Positions 26,888 to 37,870 of a DNA stretch of 64,000 nt are shown piece by piece. Under the pieces are notes generated by a model. That model saw only the letters and a program-made list of their open reading frames with translations, made no database searches and had not been told where the DNA came from. The stretch's first letter is position 1. Every line of letters starts with the position of its first letter. The DNA comes from Mercenaria mercenaria (lineage: Eukaryota > Mollusca > Bivalvia > Venerida > Veneridae), in the NCBI RefSeq assembly GCF_021730395.1, contig NC_069366.1:69879001-69943000 (forward strand), read 5' to 3'. Both the position numbers and the translations under genes were made by a program.

Positions 26888-26906
26888 AGAGAGAGAGAGA
26901 GAGAGA
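26888..26906. repeat. (GA)n microsatellite
   Basis: A run of about nine GA units preceded by a CCCCACCCCCACCCC tract. Confidence 0.95.
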
Positions 26907-26949
26907 ACTCTTTTAGATACAGACATGTCCGGCTAATTAATCCTTGTTT

Positions 26950-27178
26950 TTTTGCAAAAAGACATGTTGGTTCTTTAATGTGATGTATAGAAAGGACACA
27001 TTTACGCGAAGTCGTCTTTCCTGGGCATAACCAGTACTGGCCTCTTTGTTTGATGAAAGACTCTCAAGACACTCAGTATTTCAGAATTTTCCAGCTACTG
27101 GACCGGAATTCGAACCCTGGATCAACGTATTGACAGTCAAGCGTGTTACCACTAGACCCTTAAATCATTTTCCTGGTC
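26950..27178 (-). mobile_element. SINE fragment, tRNA-type head on the minus strand
   Basis: Read on the minus strand from 27165 it gives GGGTCTAGTGGTAACACGCT (A box) and CCAGGGTTCGAATTCCGG (B box), followed by a body through GCTGGAAAATTCTGAAATAC to the poly-A side near 26950. No clear target duplication was found. The head is not a functional tRNA because no acceptor stem closes it. Confidence 0.65.
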
Positions 27179-27989
27179 GGCGTCAATTATATGAAATTCA
27201 CTCCTGATGCAGTGTGAATTATTCACATATTTAGACAGAAAGTACAAAGTGGCTTACAGATCATCACAGGTGGTTAATGACACAACTTGTATAAGTACAT
27301 AGGTGTACTTAGTGTAGTGTGTGAAGCTGTTTTTGCTTTGATTCAAAATACATGAATCAGCTCATTATCAAGATAAAATTGAAACTACTTTGTTTATGTG
27401 TATATAGTGTATCACCGTATATTAGTACAAAATGGTTATACTTTAATTTTACTGCCAGCAGGCAATAGTTTGATATTGTCTTACCGGATTCTTATCTGAA
27501 TCTACCCGTATCATGCATGTACTAAAACACCTCCGGATTAAGTTTTTGCTTTCATGAAAAAGAAAACCCTTTTATTATAGAGGAAATTACTTTCTGTATG
27601 TCTCTTTAATCTCTTATCATAATCCCAATCCCTTACTACCTTATACTATGCCGCTATATTACACTTTTTTTTACCGGACACTTGTGTCCTAAGACATAGT
27701 TTAAAGTAGAATCGGCAACTTATGTATTCGGAGATTTCGGCATTCTCCGTTTTACGGAAAGCAACGTGCGCAAAACGCTAAGTTGACTGCCGAAGAATAC
27801 CGAATTACATAATCACACGTAAATTACCGAGTATAATTAAGGGTCCATTACCTTAAAACATTAAGTGGGAGGTGCAGTTCGAAAACAATACTCCCTTCTT
27901 CTATTCACGCAACACTGATATGTAGATTATAGCCCTGATAGTATAATTTTATTGATTTTAAGGAGAAGGTAATAGAGTTGATACAGTTT

Positions 27990-28480
27990 CCTTTTAACAA
28001 TAAGTTGCTATTAAATTCGTCTATTTCTCATGTTGCTTGTAGAGAGAATTCGGAAAACATGGCAATTAGTTGATTATTATAGATTATCAGCTTTGTATGA
28101 GTATAGCGCGACATTAGAAATGCACTATTATTTCTCTAAAGAAAAGCTAACATACGTATTTAAACATATCAATATTATACAAATATTGTGATTTGTTCGA
28201 TAACCTGAATAAAATTGCAAAAGTTGATATAAATAAAAACAATTAACTATTAATATTACGTCACGCACCCACGTCAATATGGAATATACTGACGTTTCCG
28301 GTCCTGTTGTAACTAAACGGAGAAATTTGTTTACTACCGCGTTAACCTTTCCCATTAATAACACGCTTTGATATTTTGCAAAATCGAGTTACCATTTCAG
28401 AAAAAAAAACGTTATGTAGAAGCCAACACAAGTAACATCATCTAATGTCTTCAAATGTCATGCAGTCATCTGGCAGATAC
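27990..28480. repeat. Relic RGK-unit intron block (unit 2)
   Basis: A shortened copy of the intron block seen at 150-430, 12600-12910 and 62010-62220. Shared phrases include GGCAATTAGTTGRTWATTAT, GTTAACCTTTCC and ACGCTTTGATATTTTGCAAA. It implies one more copy of the gene unit between units 1 and 3, now nearly erased. A 78-codon minus-strand frame here (28128-28364) begins MLLMGKVNAVVNKFL and looks superficially like a G1 motif, but it lies in intron-homologous sequence. Confidence 0.6.
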
Positions 28481-29030
28481 AATTGAGTTTTGAGTGAAGA
28501 ATGAGTCGGGCGTTTCCGTCAAAAACTTGATCGTATTTTCAGATTTAAGCAATTCTAATTTTCTCGTCTATAGCAGTGATGAAAACATAAAAGGTCATAA
28601 ACAATCAACTTCAATGAAATGTCAAGAAGTGAAATGGCTGCTTTTTGCTGCATTTTCCTGTCTGCTTGCGTATTGAGTTTCATATGAACTTTCCTGATAC
28701 ACTGATTTATGAATTAAGTATTGTTATGTACATGTATTTAGATATTAAAGGACTTTGACAAGTAGTGTTATGAATTTACATTTAACTGTCTTTGTAACCA
28801 CTAACATATTGAGAACATCTTGGTAAAATCTTGAAAGTTCACAAAATCGGTTGCAGGACACCAAGATTGCAATACAGGACCCAAATCGCCCACCTACTAA
28901 ATCATGTCCCATATTACCTGTAAATGACTATCCTTCAGTGTATGTATTTTTGTATAGGATGAGACAGGTCGCAATAAATGGTAGTAAGAAAACGACATCA
29001 TAACAGTTTACGTATTTGAGCCGAACATAC

Positions 29031-29104
29031 CTTGATGTATTACCGATCCAGTCTTGATCGTCTTCAGCATCTTCAGTAAGTATTTTAGCCTTGACCGTCT
29101 CCAT
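29031..29104 (-). CDS. Possible short first coding exon, product unknown
   Basis: On the minus strand, ATG at 29104 opens METVKAKILTEDAEDDQDW followed by IGNTS. The frame runs to a consensus donor, AAG|GTATGT, at 29031/29030, and an in-frame stop precedes the ATG. The composition (acidic, non-repetitive, consensus splice donor) looks like a real exon start. It lies 0.25 kb downstream of the relic RGK last exon of unit 3 and upstream of units 1 and 2, so it could be the first exon of an upstream unit. No RGK motif is present to prove that. Confidence 0.3.
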
Positions 29105-29354
29105 GGAGTACGGAGATACGAATCACACATTCAGTAATTATACTTTTGTCCGTCCTTATAGAAAATAATTATTATAAATTATCAGTTAGATATAAATGAC
29201 TATAAAATCCATCTACTTATTTTATTTAGAACACCGATTGGGTAAGCAATACGAAACGGTCCCTCTTCAATTTGATTACAGTAGCAATTACAATATTTGT
29301 GTATGAAAAAATAAGGTATCGCATTTGTGTTCAGATGCATTATATTGCTATTTC

Positions 29355-29523
29355 CTGTTTATATACTTCAATGACCTTTTATGTCCTGGCAAAGCACATG
29401 TATCAAAACCAAATCGTTCCATACGTAGTTAGCCGTATCTGACAGTATACAGACAAGTAACATATACAAGTGGTGATTTAGGGAGGCTATTGTTTCTGTG
29501 TTCTTGCTCTCGTTAGTTTGCTT
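29355..29523 (-). pseudogene. Relic of the RGK last exon, unit 3
   Basis: Aligns with 58435-58654. Shared phrases include acceptor side ATTTCAGAAGC against GACATTTCAGAAGC, and on the plus strand CTTTTATGTCCTGGCAAAGC against CTTTTAGGTCCTGGTAAAGC, as well as CCGTATCTGACAGTATACAG against TCGTATCTGACTCAGTATAC. Internal deletions and substitutions destroy the frame of the conserved ETSAALNHHVDELL stretch. It cannot encode the G5 region. Confidence 0.7.
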
Positions 29524-29944
29524 CTGAAATGTCAATTCATTCCTTTAACAGAATCATTGTAACGTTCGTTCTAGGCAGATATGTTTTAATGCAGACTCAT
29601 GTACTATGTATATAAGAAACAGCTGATGGAAAATAGAAAAATATATCAGTGGAACTTTATAGCATAAACAGACAGAATTAATTATATGTGATATGTGATA
29701 TACTGAAATCCGTAAAAAAAATACGTATTGTAATTTTCATGTTAAAGGTCATATATGTCAGTGCTTGTCTTTTCGTAAGTGATTAATGTAGCAAAAACAC
29801 TTTGTTCTAAAGTTTAATCATTGTAGACTTTTCGTTTTTGTTTGAAAAAAAAATTGGAAAATAGCCTTCTAATTTTACAGCCGTCTTTAACCTTTCTTCC
29901 ACTGCCTAAAATGAATAAAGAAGATTTACATGTTGTGGCCCTTA

Positions 29945-30400
29945 AAGTCTCCCCGTCATTGAGTGAGAGCTGCTATATTTCGATCGTTTCAGCTCAGCAC
30001 GGAATTTATGTTGTGTTAGTGATTTCTGTTTAGCTTTTCAGCTTGAACATTTTGGCTTGGGTTTATCCAATAATCCCGCTTTCATAGCTTTGGATATTCT
30101 TTAGTCGACCCTTGAATATAGTGCCTGCTTTGTAATGTTGTATTTTGTCCATTTGTGTGATATAAAGGTTCTGTAACCTAAGATTTTCCTGCAAATTTGT
30201 TCAGTTCTGCCTATTGTTTTCTCGTTTAAGACAACCCTATCTCCTCAATTGGGAACCATATGCCGCATTTCATGGTATTGCACTCTAGTGTATCACTGAA
30301 GGCTCGATGCACACCGTCGAATGAACACATCTGCTGGTGTCTCTAGTTGTAACACGTGCATATCTTGAGTTCTGCTCAACCCGCAGCTAGAAGGCATAAA
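29945..30400 (-). repeat. Dispersed repeat, copy 2
   Basis: Counterpart of 13848-14395 at about 75% identity, containing ATCCCGCTTTCATAGCTTTG and GTTCTGCCTATTGTTTTCTC. No open frame is conserved between the two copies, so this is an old non-coding or decayed element of unknown type. Confidence 0.65.
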
Positions 30401-31825
30401 GGGAAGTATGCATTTCCACTTCGTCCATGAATAATTTAAAAAGCGTTGCATTACCCTGTAATATAAACCTTACTACTTAATATGCAAGAAAGTGTATAAT
30501 TACTCTAAAAACCGCGCGACAATTATACGATGGTAAACATGCAGTGTATAACATATTTTAATACAATGCTGTACCACAGTGTTTAAATGAAATATAAGTA
30601 AACGAGTACTGCACTCTAAAAAAAAGTCTTGAATAAAACTTAATATTAATTCCTCATTGTTTTTAGTTTATATTGTGGACAGTTTAATCATATGTCTAAC
30701 AAACCTTTTACTTTGACAAAATGTGATTTCATGACACAGTTGTCAAAACGGGTTTTAAAATTTTGTGTATATATGCGATCACTTAAGAATTTAAGTATAT
30801 TATGAAATGTTGATTAATTATAAACGATTCTTCTTCAAGAAATATGTTATATGTCATGTAAGAAATTTAAAAGCTAGGCTTCAGGAAATCGAAGATAACG
30901 TTAAGACAATAAAGCAAACTCAAACTGATCACAAAGACCCCGCAGATCATCTAGAGTACAAACAACTAAGATGATAAGAATGCAATGAGTAGTTAAATTA
31001 TACTACTGTCTCAGTGCTTAATTGATGCATTAAACCAGCAATATCATTTAGGGCATCTATATGCTCTGTTTGTACATTTTCAAGCACAAAAATGGTACTA
31101 TCTTATGCTGTGATGGAATTCTGATATCGTATTTAAACAAACACATGTTCTTGTGAAAATATTTAAAACAAAAACAAACTTGATTATATCTATTTACTAG
31201 AAACGCAAAGGTTGCTGTAACAAAATATATACAGATTAAGACGATAATGGCGCGTAACAGCTGCTATTCAATTGCCATTTGTTAGAAAGTAATCAGAAAT
31301 TGTTTTGTGTAGCACACTAACAGTATGTGAACTGGGTGATACTGGTAAAACATTAAAAAAAAACATTGCTTTATCCCTGCGAAGTCGTGTCCAAAAATAG
31401 TTGACTCTTATCTTAATGGAAAAGCTATACACAAATTGTTTTAAAAATATTGTATTCATGATTATTGCATCGAATTAAAGAGGCAACAGCAATTCTGTCG
31501 TCATTAACTAACAAATGAGCTTATCTTATGTCCAAGTAAACAGCAATACTTTCGATTATGTTTAGTTTGAGTCGGACTTGCGAAAGAAGAGGGTATCTTT
31601 TAAGTTTTGTTTGTGACAAAATATCTTCAGCAAACATTAATTTTGCTCCGCTCTCGTGAAAATATTCAATTGTCTCCCTTATCGGTGAAGATATATTTCG
31701 AAATCACACTGCAAACAGACAAATATCCTTTATTGAAATGATATTGCTTTTTTCTTCTTTTTTATGAGTGTTAGGAGCAATGCTATGGTTTACTCATACC
31801 TTTCTTTTGCTTTCCATAGCATGTA
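30401..31825. other. Non-coding stretch, RGK intron relic
   Basis: 30835-30930 matches 59155-59270 (GTCATGTAAGAAATTTAAAA against GTCACGTAAGCAATTTCAAA, and AAGATAACGTTAAGACAATA), which is intron between the last and middle RGK exons. The middle exon expected at about 31.3 kb was not found. Nothing else is recognised. Confidence 0.5.
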
Positions 31826-33627
31826 TATGGCAAGCCAATTGTCCAATAATTACGTGAACCCTAGTTCACGGTCGAAAAACTAGGATTAACGATCGATAAA
31901 CTAGGTTTTTCGAACGTAAAACTAGGTTTTTCAAATACTAACCTATATTTTCGAGCGAAAACATAGGATAACGCCGTGAACCATAGTTCACACTCGTAAA
32001 TATAGGTTCACGATTGTAAACCCCAGTTCACGGTCGTAAACATAGGTTCACGTTCGTAAACTATGGTTTACGAGCGTGAACCGGGGTTTACGAGCGTAAA
32101 CATAGGATAACGATCGTAAACATAGGATAACGACCGAAACTCATAGTTCAATCGAGAAACCTAGTTTATCAAACGTAAACCATGGTTTACGGTCGATATA
32201 TTAGGATTATCGAATCAACAATGAATTTCGGGCGTGAACGTGGGTTTACGGCCATGAACCTATGCTTACGACCGTGGACCATAGTTTACGGACCTGAACC
32301 TATATTTTCGAGCGTGAACCTATGTTTACGAACGTGAACTTGGGTTTACGAGCGTGAACTTAGGTTTTTCAAACGTAAAACCAGGTTTTTCAAACGTAAA
32401 ACCAGGTTTTTCAAATACTAACCTATTTTTTCGAGAGAAAACATAGGATAACGTCGAAAACAATAGTTCACGCTCGTAAACATAGGTTCACGTTCGTAAA
32501 CCCAAGTTTACGGTCGTAAACATAGGATAACGACCGAAATTTATAGTTCAATCGAGAAACCTAGTTTATCGAACGTAAACCATGGTTTACTAGGATTATG
32601 AAATCAACTATCAATTTCGGCCGTAAACCTATGTTTACGGTCGTTAACCTATAGTTTACGAGCGTGAACCTAGGTTTACGGCCGTGAACTACAGTTCACC
32701 TTCGTAAAACCGTGTTTATCGATTTGTAACAATATGGCAAGCCAATTGTCCAATAATTACGTGAACCCTAGTTCACGGTCGAAAAACTAGGATTAACGAT
32801 CGATAAACTAGGTTTTTCGAATACTAACCTATATTTTCGAGCGAAAACAAAGGATAACGCCGTGAACCATAGTTCACGCTCGTTAATGTAGGTTCACGAT
32901 TGTAAACCCCAGTTCACGGTCGTAAACATAGGTTCACGTTCGTAAACTATGGTTTACGAGCGTAAACATAGGATAACGATCGTAAACATAGGATAATGGC
33001 CGAAACTCATAGTTCAATCGAGAAACCTAGTTTATCAAACGTAAACCATGGTTTACGGTCGATATATTAGGATTATAGAATCAACAATGAATTTCGGGCG
33101 TGAACATGGGTTTACGGCCATGAACCTATGTTTACGGACGTGAACCTATGTTTACGACCGTGAACCATAGTTTACAGACCTGAACCTATATTTTCGAGCG
33201 TGAACCTATGTTTACGAGTGTGAACATAGGTTTACGTTCGATAAAACCAGGTTTTTTAAACGTAAAACCAGGTTTTTCAAATACTCACCTATTTTTTCGA
33301 GCGAAAACATAAGATAACGTAGTAAACCATAGTTCACGCTCGTAAACGTAGGTTCACGTTCGTAAACCTAAGTTTACGGTCGTAAACATAGGATAACGAC
33401 CGAAATTCATAGTTCAATCAAGAAACCTAGTTTATCGAACGTAAACCTGGGTTCACGAGCGTAAACTATAGTTTACGCCCGGTATCTGATGTTTTCACTC
33501 GAAAATATAGGTTAGTATTTGAAAAACCTAGTTTTACGTTCGAAAAACCTAGTTTATCGATCATTAATCCTAGTTTTTCGACCGTGAACCGGGGTTCACG
33601 TAATTTTTGGACAATTGGCTTGCCATA
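31826..33627. mobile_element. TIR element built of 20-bp self-complementary tandem units
   Basis: A 1802-bp element flanked by the perfect 6-bp duplication CATGTA (31820-31825 and 33628-33633). The termini are inverted: TATGGCAAGCCAATTGTCCA at the left is mirrored at the right, and the arms continue as recognisable inverted copies for about 190 bp. Apart from roughly 30 bp at each end it consists of 20-bp units of form CGTRAACCNNGGTTYACGNN, where the arms pair with each other and the last two bases vary freely. The left terminal sequence recurs in direct orientation at 32733, so the element is a two-part tandem (907 and 895 bp). No open frame. The superfamily is unknown. Confidence 0.9.
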
Positions 33628-33633
33628 CATGTA

Positions 33634-34329
33634 TCTGTTTCTACTCCTTTCCACTGATAAACGATGTTAACAACAAACCGAGAGCTATGAAAGAGAAGTT
33701 TGTGTCAAAGTAACATTGTATTGTTACTTAGTGATTTCACATAGACTTTAGATTCTATACTTATTAGCAGACTGACCTTGACTAAGTGATGAAACAGTGT
33801 ATGTCACAACAAAAGTTTTGAACAGTAATATTGTTATTAATACGACTAATTTTCGTTCAGTTAAAATGAGTTTTATTTAGAATAATAGATTTGTATTGTA
33901 ACTACCATTTTCTAACAAAAATGTGGATTTATTTATATCTACGATGTTGCCAGAGTCTAAGAAAACAACCCAAGACTTAACAAAAACGAATACAAGTTGT
34001 TATATATTATACTTATTAATACTAAATAGTCTAAACAGTGCGAAAATAAATCGTATATGCCGGTTAAGGTTTGGGATGTATTTAAAATCTCGATACAAAC
34101 TCGAAACTGAACAACAATTTAACCTGGTTTGGAATTACTTATCCACATATCAAGGGCGTTGCAGATTGATCTCAAATCTTTTTTTAACATTAAACCAAAC
34201 GACAAGCAATATACAATAATGCAATCACTTATTGCAATATATATCTATATATTAAGTCATTACCAGTGACGAGAAGTTCTGCAGTCCACAAATCTTAAAA
34301 ACATAGTGATATTCAGCTATGAGAACACT
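33634..34329. other. Non-coding stretch, nothing recognised
   Basis: AT-rich. The 98-codon plus-strand frame at 33923-34219 has no recognisable motif and no repeat relation that I can see. Confidence 0.4.
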
Positions 34330-34414
34330 TTCCTTGTTACTCATCAGCCTATTGATAATTGATAAAGTATATTCTTTTAAGTAGAACTGTTACCTGCCTG
34401 TCTGTGCGATTCAT
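34330..34414 (-). pseudogene. Relic of the 89-nt RGK exon, unit 3
   Basis: The acceptor CTTTTCAG|ATGAA is kept at 34415-34417, and the sequence follows the exon at 61329-61417 (ACAGTTCTACTTAAAAGAAT against ACAGTTCTACTCAATGCAGA, then a match to ATTATTGACAG). Small deletions shift the frame within the first ten codons, so it cannot encode EPESDRHVTVLL. Flanking intron at 34440-34500 also aligns with 61440-61500, confirming true segmental homology rather than chance. Confidence 0.75.
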
Positions 34415-34914
34415 CTGAAAAGAATAACAGATATGTGGACTGCATTTCGAAAGCTCATTAAATGATCTCCCCCTTCTCTGATGATGTCCTATCTCAAATG
34501 AAACCTTGTTCACGTTGGTGATATTTTTTAACTTGCATATATTATAATTTACTTGTTACACTCGAGTCATTTATCTTTATTGAATAATGATGCTCCTTTT
34601 CCGTATGTAAAAGTTGCCGATTGTAGGTATCGCGAATTGTATCATGGTTCGACGGCCTATTTTGATGTCAATGTTGAGTTCGAAAACTATCATTTGCTGT
34701 CGTTAGTAATGTTGTGCGATTATAAAAAATGGGTACAATTTCACTGTGTTTACATATGTTTTGATGAAATGAATGTTTATAAAGTTTTAAACAACTTGAA
34801 CAAACAAGTCAGTTAGTCAAAAGTTAGTCTTTTTGATGTTTGTTATTTAGTTTATACTAATTTATTCTAGGTCGAGTGTGAAACAAGTTCTACAACTTAT
34901 ACTGATCATTCTCG

Positions 34915-35095
34915 ACACCTCATTCCTGATGGAATCCACCGCCACGAGAGTACGAGTGAAGAGGCCAGTTTCCCCTTTTTATTGCTGAGCGCCAGGCAAG
35001 GAAGCTACTGGTACCATGTCCCACGTCTTTGGTATGACGCGGCCGGGGATCAAACCCACGACCTCCCGCACTCGAAGCGGACGCTTTTGTTTGTT
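34915..35095 (-). mobile_element. 5'-truncated SINE, minus strand
   Basis: Read on the minus strand: GCGTCCGCTTCGAGTGCGGG, then AGGTCGTGGGTTTGATCCCC (B box) and GGCCGCGTCATACCAAAGAC, with the body to CCATCAGGAATGAGGTG near 34915. The A-box end is missing. The overlapping open frames on both strands are by-products of the SINE. Confidence 0.7.
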
Positions 35096-35471
35096 TTGTT
35101 TGACCTCTTGAAGTCACTTGTCAGTAATACCTTTCTCGTGACGTGTTATACATTAAAATCGTTTTGTATTACATGCATCGTAGAAAATTGTTGTTTTAAT
35201 TACCGAGCGAAATGTGAGTGAAATGTTACATGTAGTGTTATTATAAAAACTAGCTTGGTATTATTTCCTTTAAACTAAATCAGTAGAAAACATACCAGTT
35301 TTGATTTATTTTATTAGGCACTTGGTGGATTATTTAGTACTTTCGAGTCAAATATAACAAATTTATTAGGTTTTGGTGGTCATATATCACATGAAAATAC
35401 GCGTTAATGATATATTCTGTAAATAACATAATTCTTTTTTTTACTGAAATATAAAACATTTAAAAATGTTA

Positions 35472-35495
35472 GATATATATATATATATATATATT
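35472..35495. repeat. (TA)n microsatellite
   Basis: About eleven TA units preceded by AAATGTTAGA. Confidence 0.95.
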
Positions 35496-35920
35496 GTTTC
35501 CTCAAATATTTTTTAACAAACTGCCATGATTTAAAATGATTAAAAAAGATTATAATATTAGATCACAAATGTTGTAATTGTACCGCAAAATGTTTTGTTA
35601 TGATGTTGACCTATGGATGGAAATAGTAATTATAAGTATGAACACATTAAATGTATTGTCGATTGAATTCATAACCTAGACTCAACTTTAACAAGGATCA
35701 TTTGAAAAATGTATGTTATTGTTGTACACAAATAACATTTAGAAACGTTTTGTATGTATTTCTTAGAAAATTTCAAATTTAACAAATAATTATGAAAATG
35801 AAAATGAAACCAATTTCAATAAAATGATACTCATTTTCATGACGATTCAATTGTTCTTTTAATATAACTAAACATTATAAGCATTTGTAGTGTACATTTA
35901 TATTTGTATGTGCGCATTAA

Positions 35921-36994
35921 TAGATATTCCTGTCTTTCCCTGGGGAAAACCTTGTCTAAAATAGCGTGCACTTAGGTGACGTCATATAGTACTGGCACTA
36001 TATTATGACGTCATAAACATATAAATAATTTCAGGAAATACCAAAATTTATTTGCTTCATGATCTGTTTTGAACGCGATAGGCAAAAAAATTAACTAACA
36101 TGTCTGCCTATATAAGACCATCCGCGGATCCAGCCAATTTTCTCAGAGGGGGTTCGACCGACCCCTCACTACAACAAACGTGTCTCTATACACATTTTTG
36201 ATATGCTAGCTGTTTACAAGTACAGGGTTGCCCAAATGTTTTGTTGAACAGGCTGAAGTAGAAAACTAGCCAACTAGCTAGGGGGGTCCGCGGGCATGCC
36301 CCCCCCCCCCCCCCCATCCCTGGAAAATTTTGAAATTAGCGCTACATTTCCTGCATTCTGCTGCATTTTAGGAGCATTTAATAACACCTTTTCCAATGCA
36401 ATTTTATATACAATTTACCCCTTATTTTCACGTTTTTATGAGCTCACCTGTTAAATTTGGGAAAAATAATAAAATTAAGTTCTTATAATTAACATAAACA
36501 TGAATTATGTCGAGGTCGTATGTAGCAGCAGCCACATACACTTTGAATGCGGTCCTAATGTTGCCGTTTCGAGTAACCATTTTCTTTCCTTCTTCTCTTC
36601 TTTTCTTTCCCCCTTTTTGTATTTTCCAGGGGAGTGGGGGGATCCGGACCCCCGGACACCCCGTCTGGACCCGCGCATGAAGACTGCTATTCTCCCAACC
36701 TTCGGGACAGCTTGGATAAAAACCTCGCTAACGTTTTCCATTCCACACTGTCCCTCGGGTAGGGAAAACCCCGTTTTACACAGACGGGCATGTAAGATCA
36801 TTATAGTCTTACACAGGCAGACATGGTAGATCATTTTTCTTGCCTGTCACGATCAAAATAGATCGTGGAAACAAAAGAATATTACATATTATTACATAGT
36901 TTATAACGTCATATGTGCCAGTACTATGTGACGTCACCTAAGTGCACGCTATGTTAGACAAGGGTTTTCCCTAGGGAAAGACAGGAATATCTAT
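35921..36994. mobile_element. Inverted-repeat element with CRE-containing arms
   Basis: The left arm (35921-36020) contains TAGATATTCCTGTCTTTCCC and TGACGTCA-type sites at about 35974 and 36003. Its inverted copy lies at 36895-36994, ending GGGAAAGACAGGAATATCTA. About 100 bp of arm pairs at roughly 85%. The interior holds a second, C-tract-bearing insertion (36119-36330) and the left part of another inverted pair (36687-36790 with 37062-37165). The 109-codon frames on both strands at 36500-36834 lie in this repeat and are not genes. Confidence 0.7.
36119..36330. mobile_element. Nested GC-rich MITE with C homopolymer
   Basis: Begins near CCGCGGATCCAGCC and ends near a 19-20-C run followed by ATCCCTGGAAAATTTT, with GGGGGGTCCGCGGGCATGCC inside. 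It resembles the 37871-38662 element in having a G/C homopolymer next to a GCATGC segment. The boundaries are approximate. Confidence 0.5.
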
Positions 36995-37430
36995 CCCCGG
37001 CGCGTGCTCGGACAAATGTATACTTACCCCGCTTGGTAGGTAAGAATATTAGGATCTGACATGCCTGCCTGTGTAAGACGGGGTTTTCCCTACCCGAGGG
37101 ACAGTGTGGAATGAAAAACCAAGCGTTAGCGAGGTAAGCTGTCCCGAGGGTGGGAAAACAGATGTCTTACAGAGGCAGACAGGTTAGATCATTTTTCTTG
37201 CCTACCACGTTCAAAATAGATCGCGGTGTTAAATAGATATGGGTATTTCCTGACATTATTTAAATATCTTATGGCGTTATAATAGTGCTAGTAGACCTAC
37301 TATGCGACGTCGCCTTAGTGCACGCTATTTTAAACAAGGTTATTCCCTAGGGAAAGACAGGATTATCTATCTATGGCGCGTGCTCGGAAAAAATGTGTAT
37401 TTTCCCCGCTGCGTAGGCAAGAAAGATACA
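36630..37430. repeat. Tandem/inverted complex of an ATCATTTTTCTTGCCT-type element
   Basis: 36760-37050 and 37160-37430 are tandem diverged copies sharing GATCATTTTTCTTGCCTRYC, TTCCCTAGGGAAAGACAGGA and GGCGCGTGCTCGGA. Between them, 37062-37165 is an inverted copy of 36687-36790 (GGTTTTCCCTACCCGAGGGA in one arm, its complement in the other). Several MITE copies have recombined here. Confidence 0.65.
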
Positions 37431-37870
37431 CCCTTTGCGGTACAGTGATTTAATCTATTTTGAGTACATGTAGATCAATTTTAATTCATCGCTTCATTTT
37501 GCAGTTTGTTCGAATCGATTTTTATATTATACGGAAAACAGAAGGTGATGAATTATATAAATATTGCGATATTAATGAGTGAATATATGAATAACATGTG
37601 ATATATAAACAATAGACCACTACATTGTCCTATTTCGGATTTAAGTTTCAATTTTTATATGAATTTTGACCAATGAATTAGACATACAAAGTAAGCACAT
37701 TTCATTCAATACTCAGAACCGTTATAACGTGAGCTTTCTTGTTCAATCTAACAATCAAGGCATTTATATAGTTATTAGGATCACCTCCAACTCTACACTT
37801 TATTTACAATATGGTTTGTTAGATACGCAAATATTCAGATGGTTTTTAAGTTATGGCAACTTGTCCGCTA

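Larger units (their letters stand above)
24440..27980. other. Non-coding stretch with a relic intron fragment
   Basis: Mostly AT-rich sequence without a recognisable gene. Near 25000-25100 it matches intron sequence found downstream of the RGK middle exon (59190-59270, also 30835-30930), with AACGTCAGGAGACTCAATTA against AACGTCAGGAGAGACAATTA. It contains a short inverted repeat (CACTTGATATTGTAT at 26109, mirrored at about 26216), a GA microsatellite and a SINE. Confidence 0.5.

Noticed and set aside
28128-28364. Minus-strand frame MLLMGKVNAVVNKFL resembling a GTPase P-loop exon
   Set aside because: The sequence aligns with the duplicated intron block (60-430, 12600-12900, 62010-62220). GxxxxGK[ST] is absent and no acceptor fits.
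31826-33627. CRISPR-like or attachment-site array of short palindromes
   Set aside because: Units are 20 bp with only 2-base variable gaps, TIRs and a TSD flank the array, and the setting is an animal intron.
36500-36834. Mirrored 109-codon frames on both strands
   Set aside because: They lie in nested inverted-repeat elements and share the same DNA; composition reflects GC-rich repeat arms.
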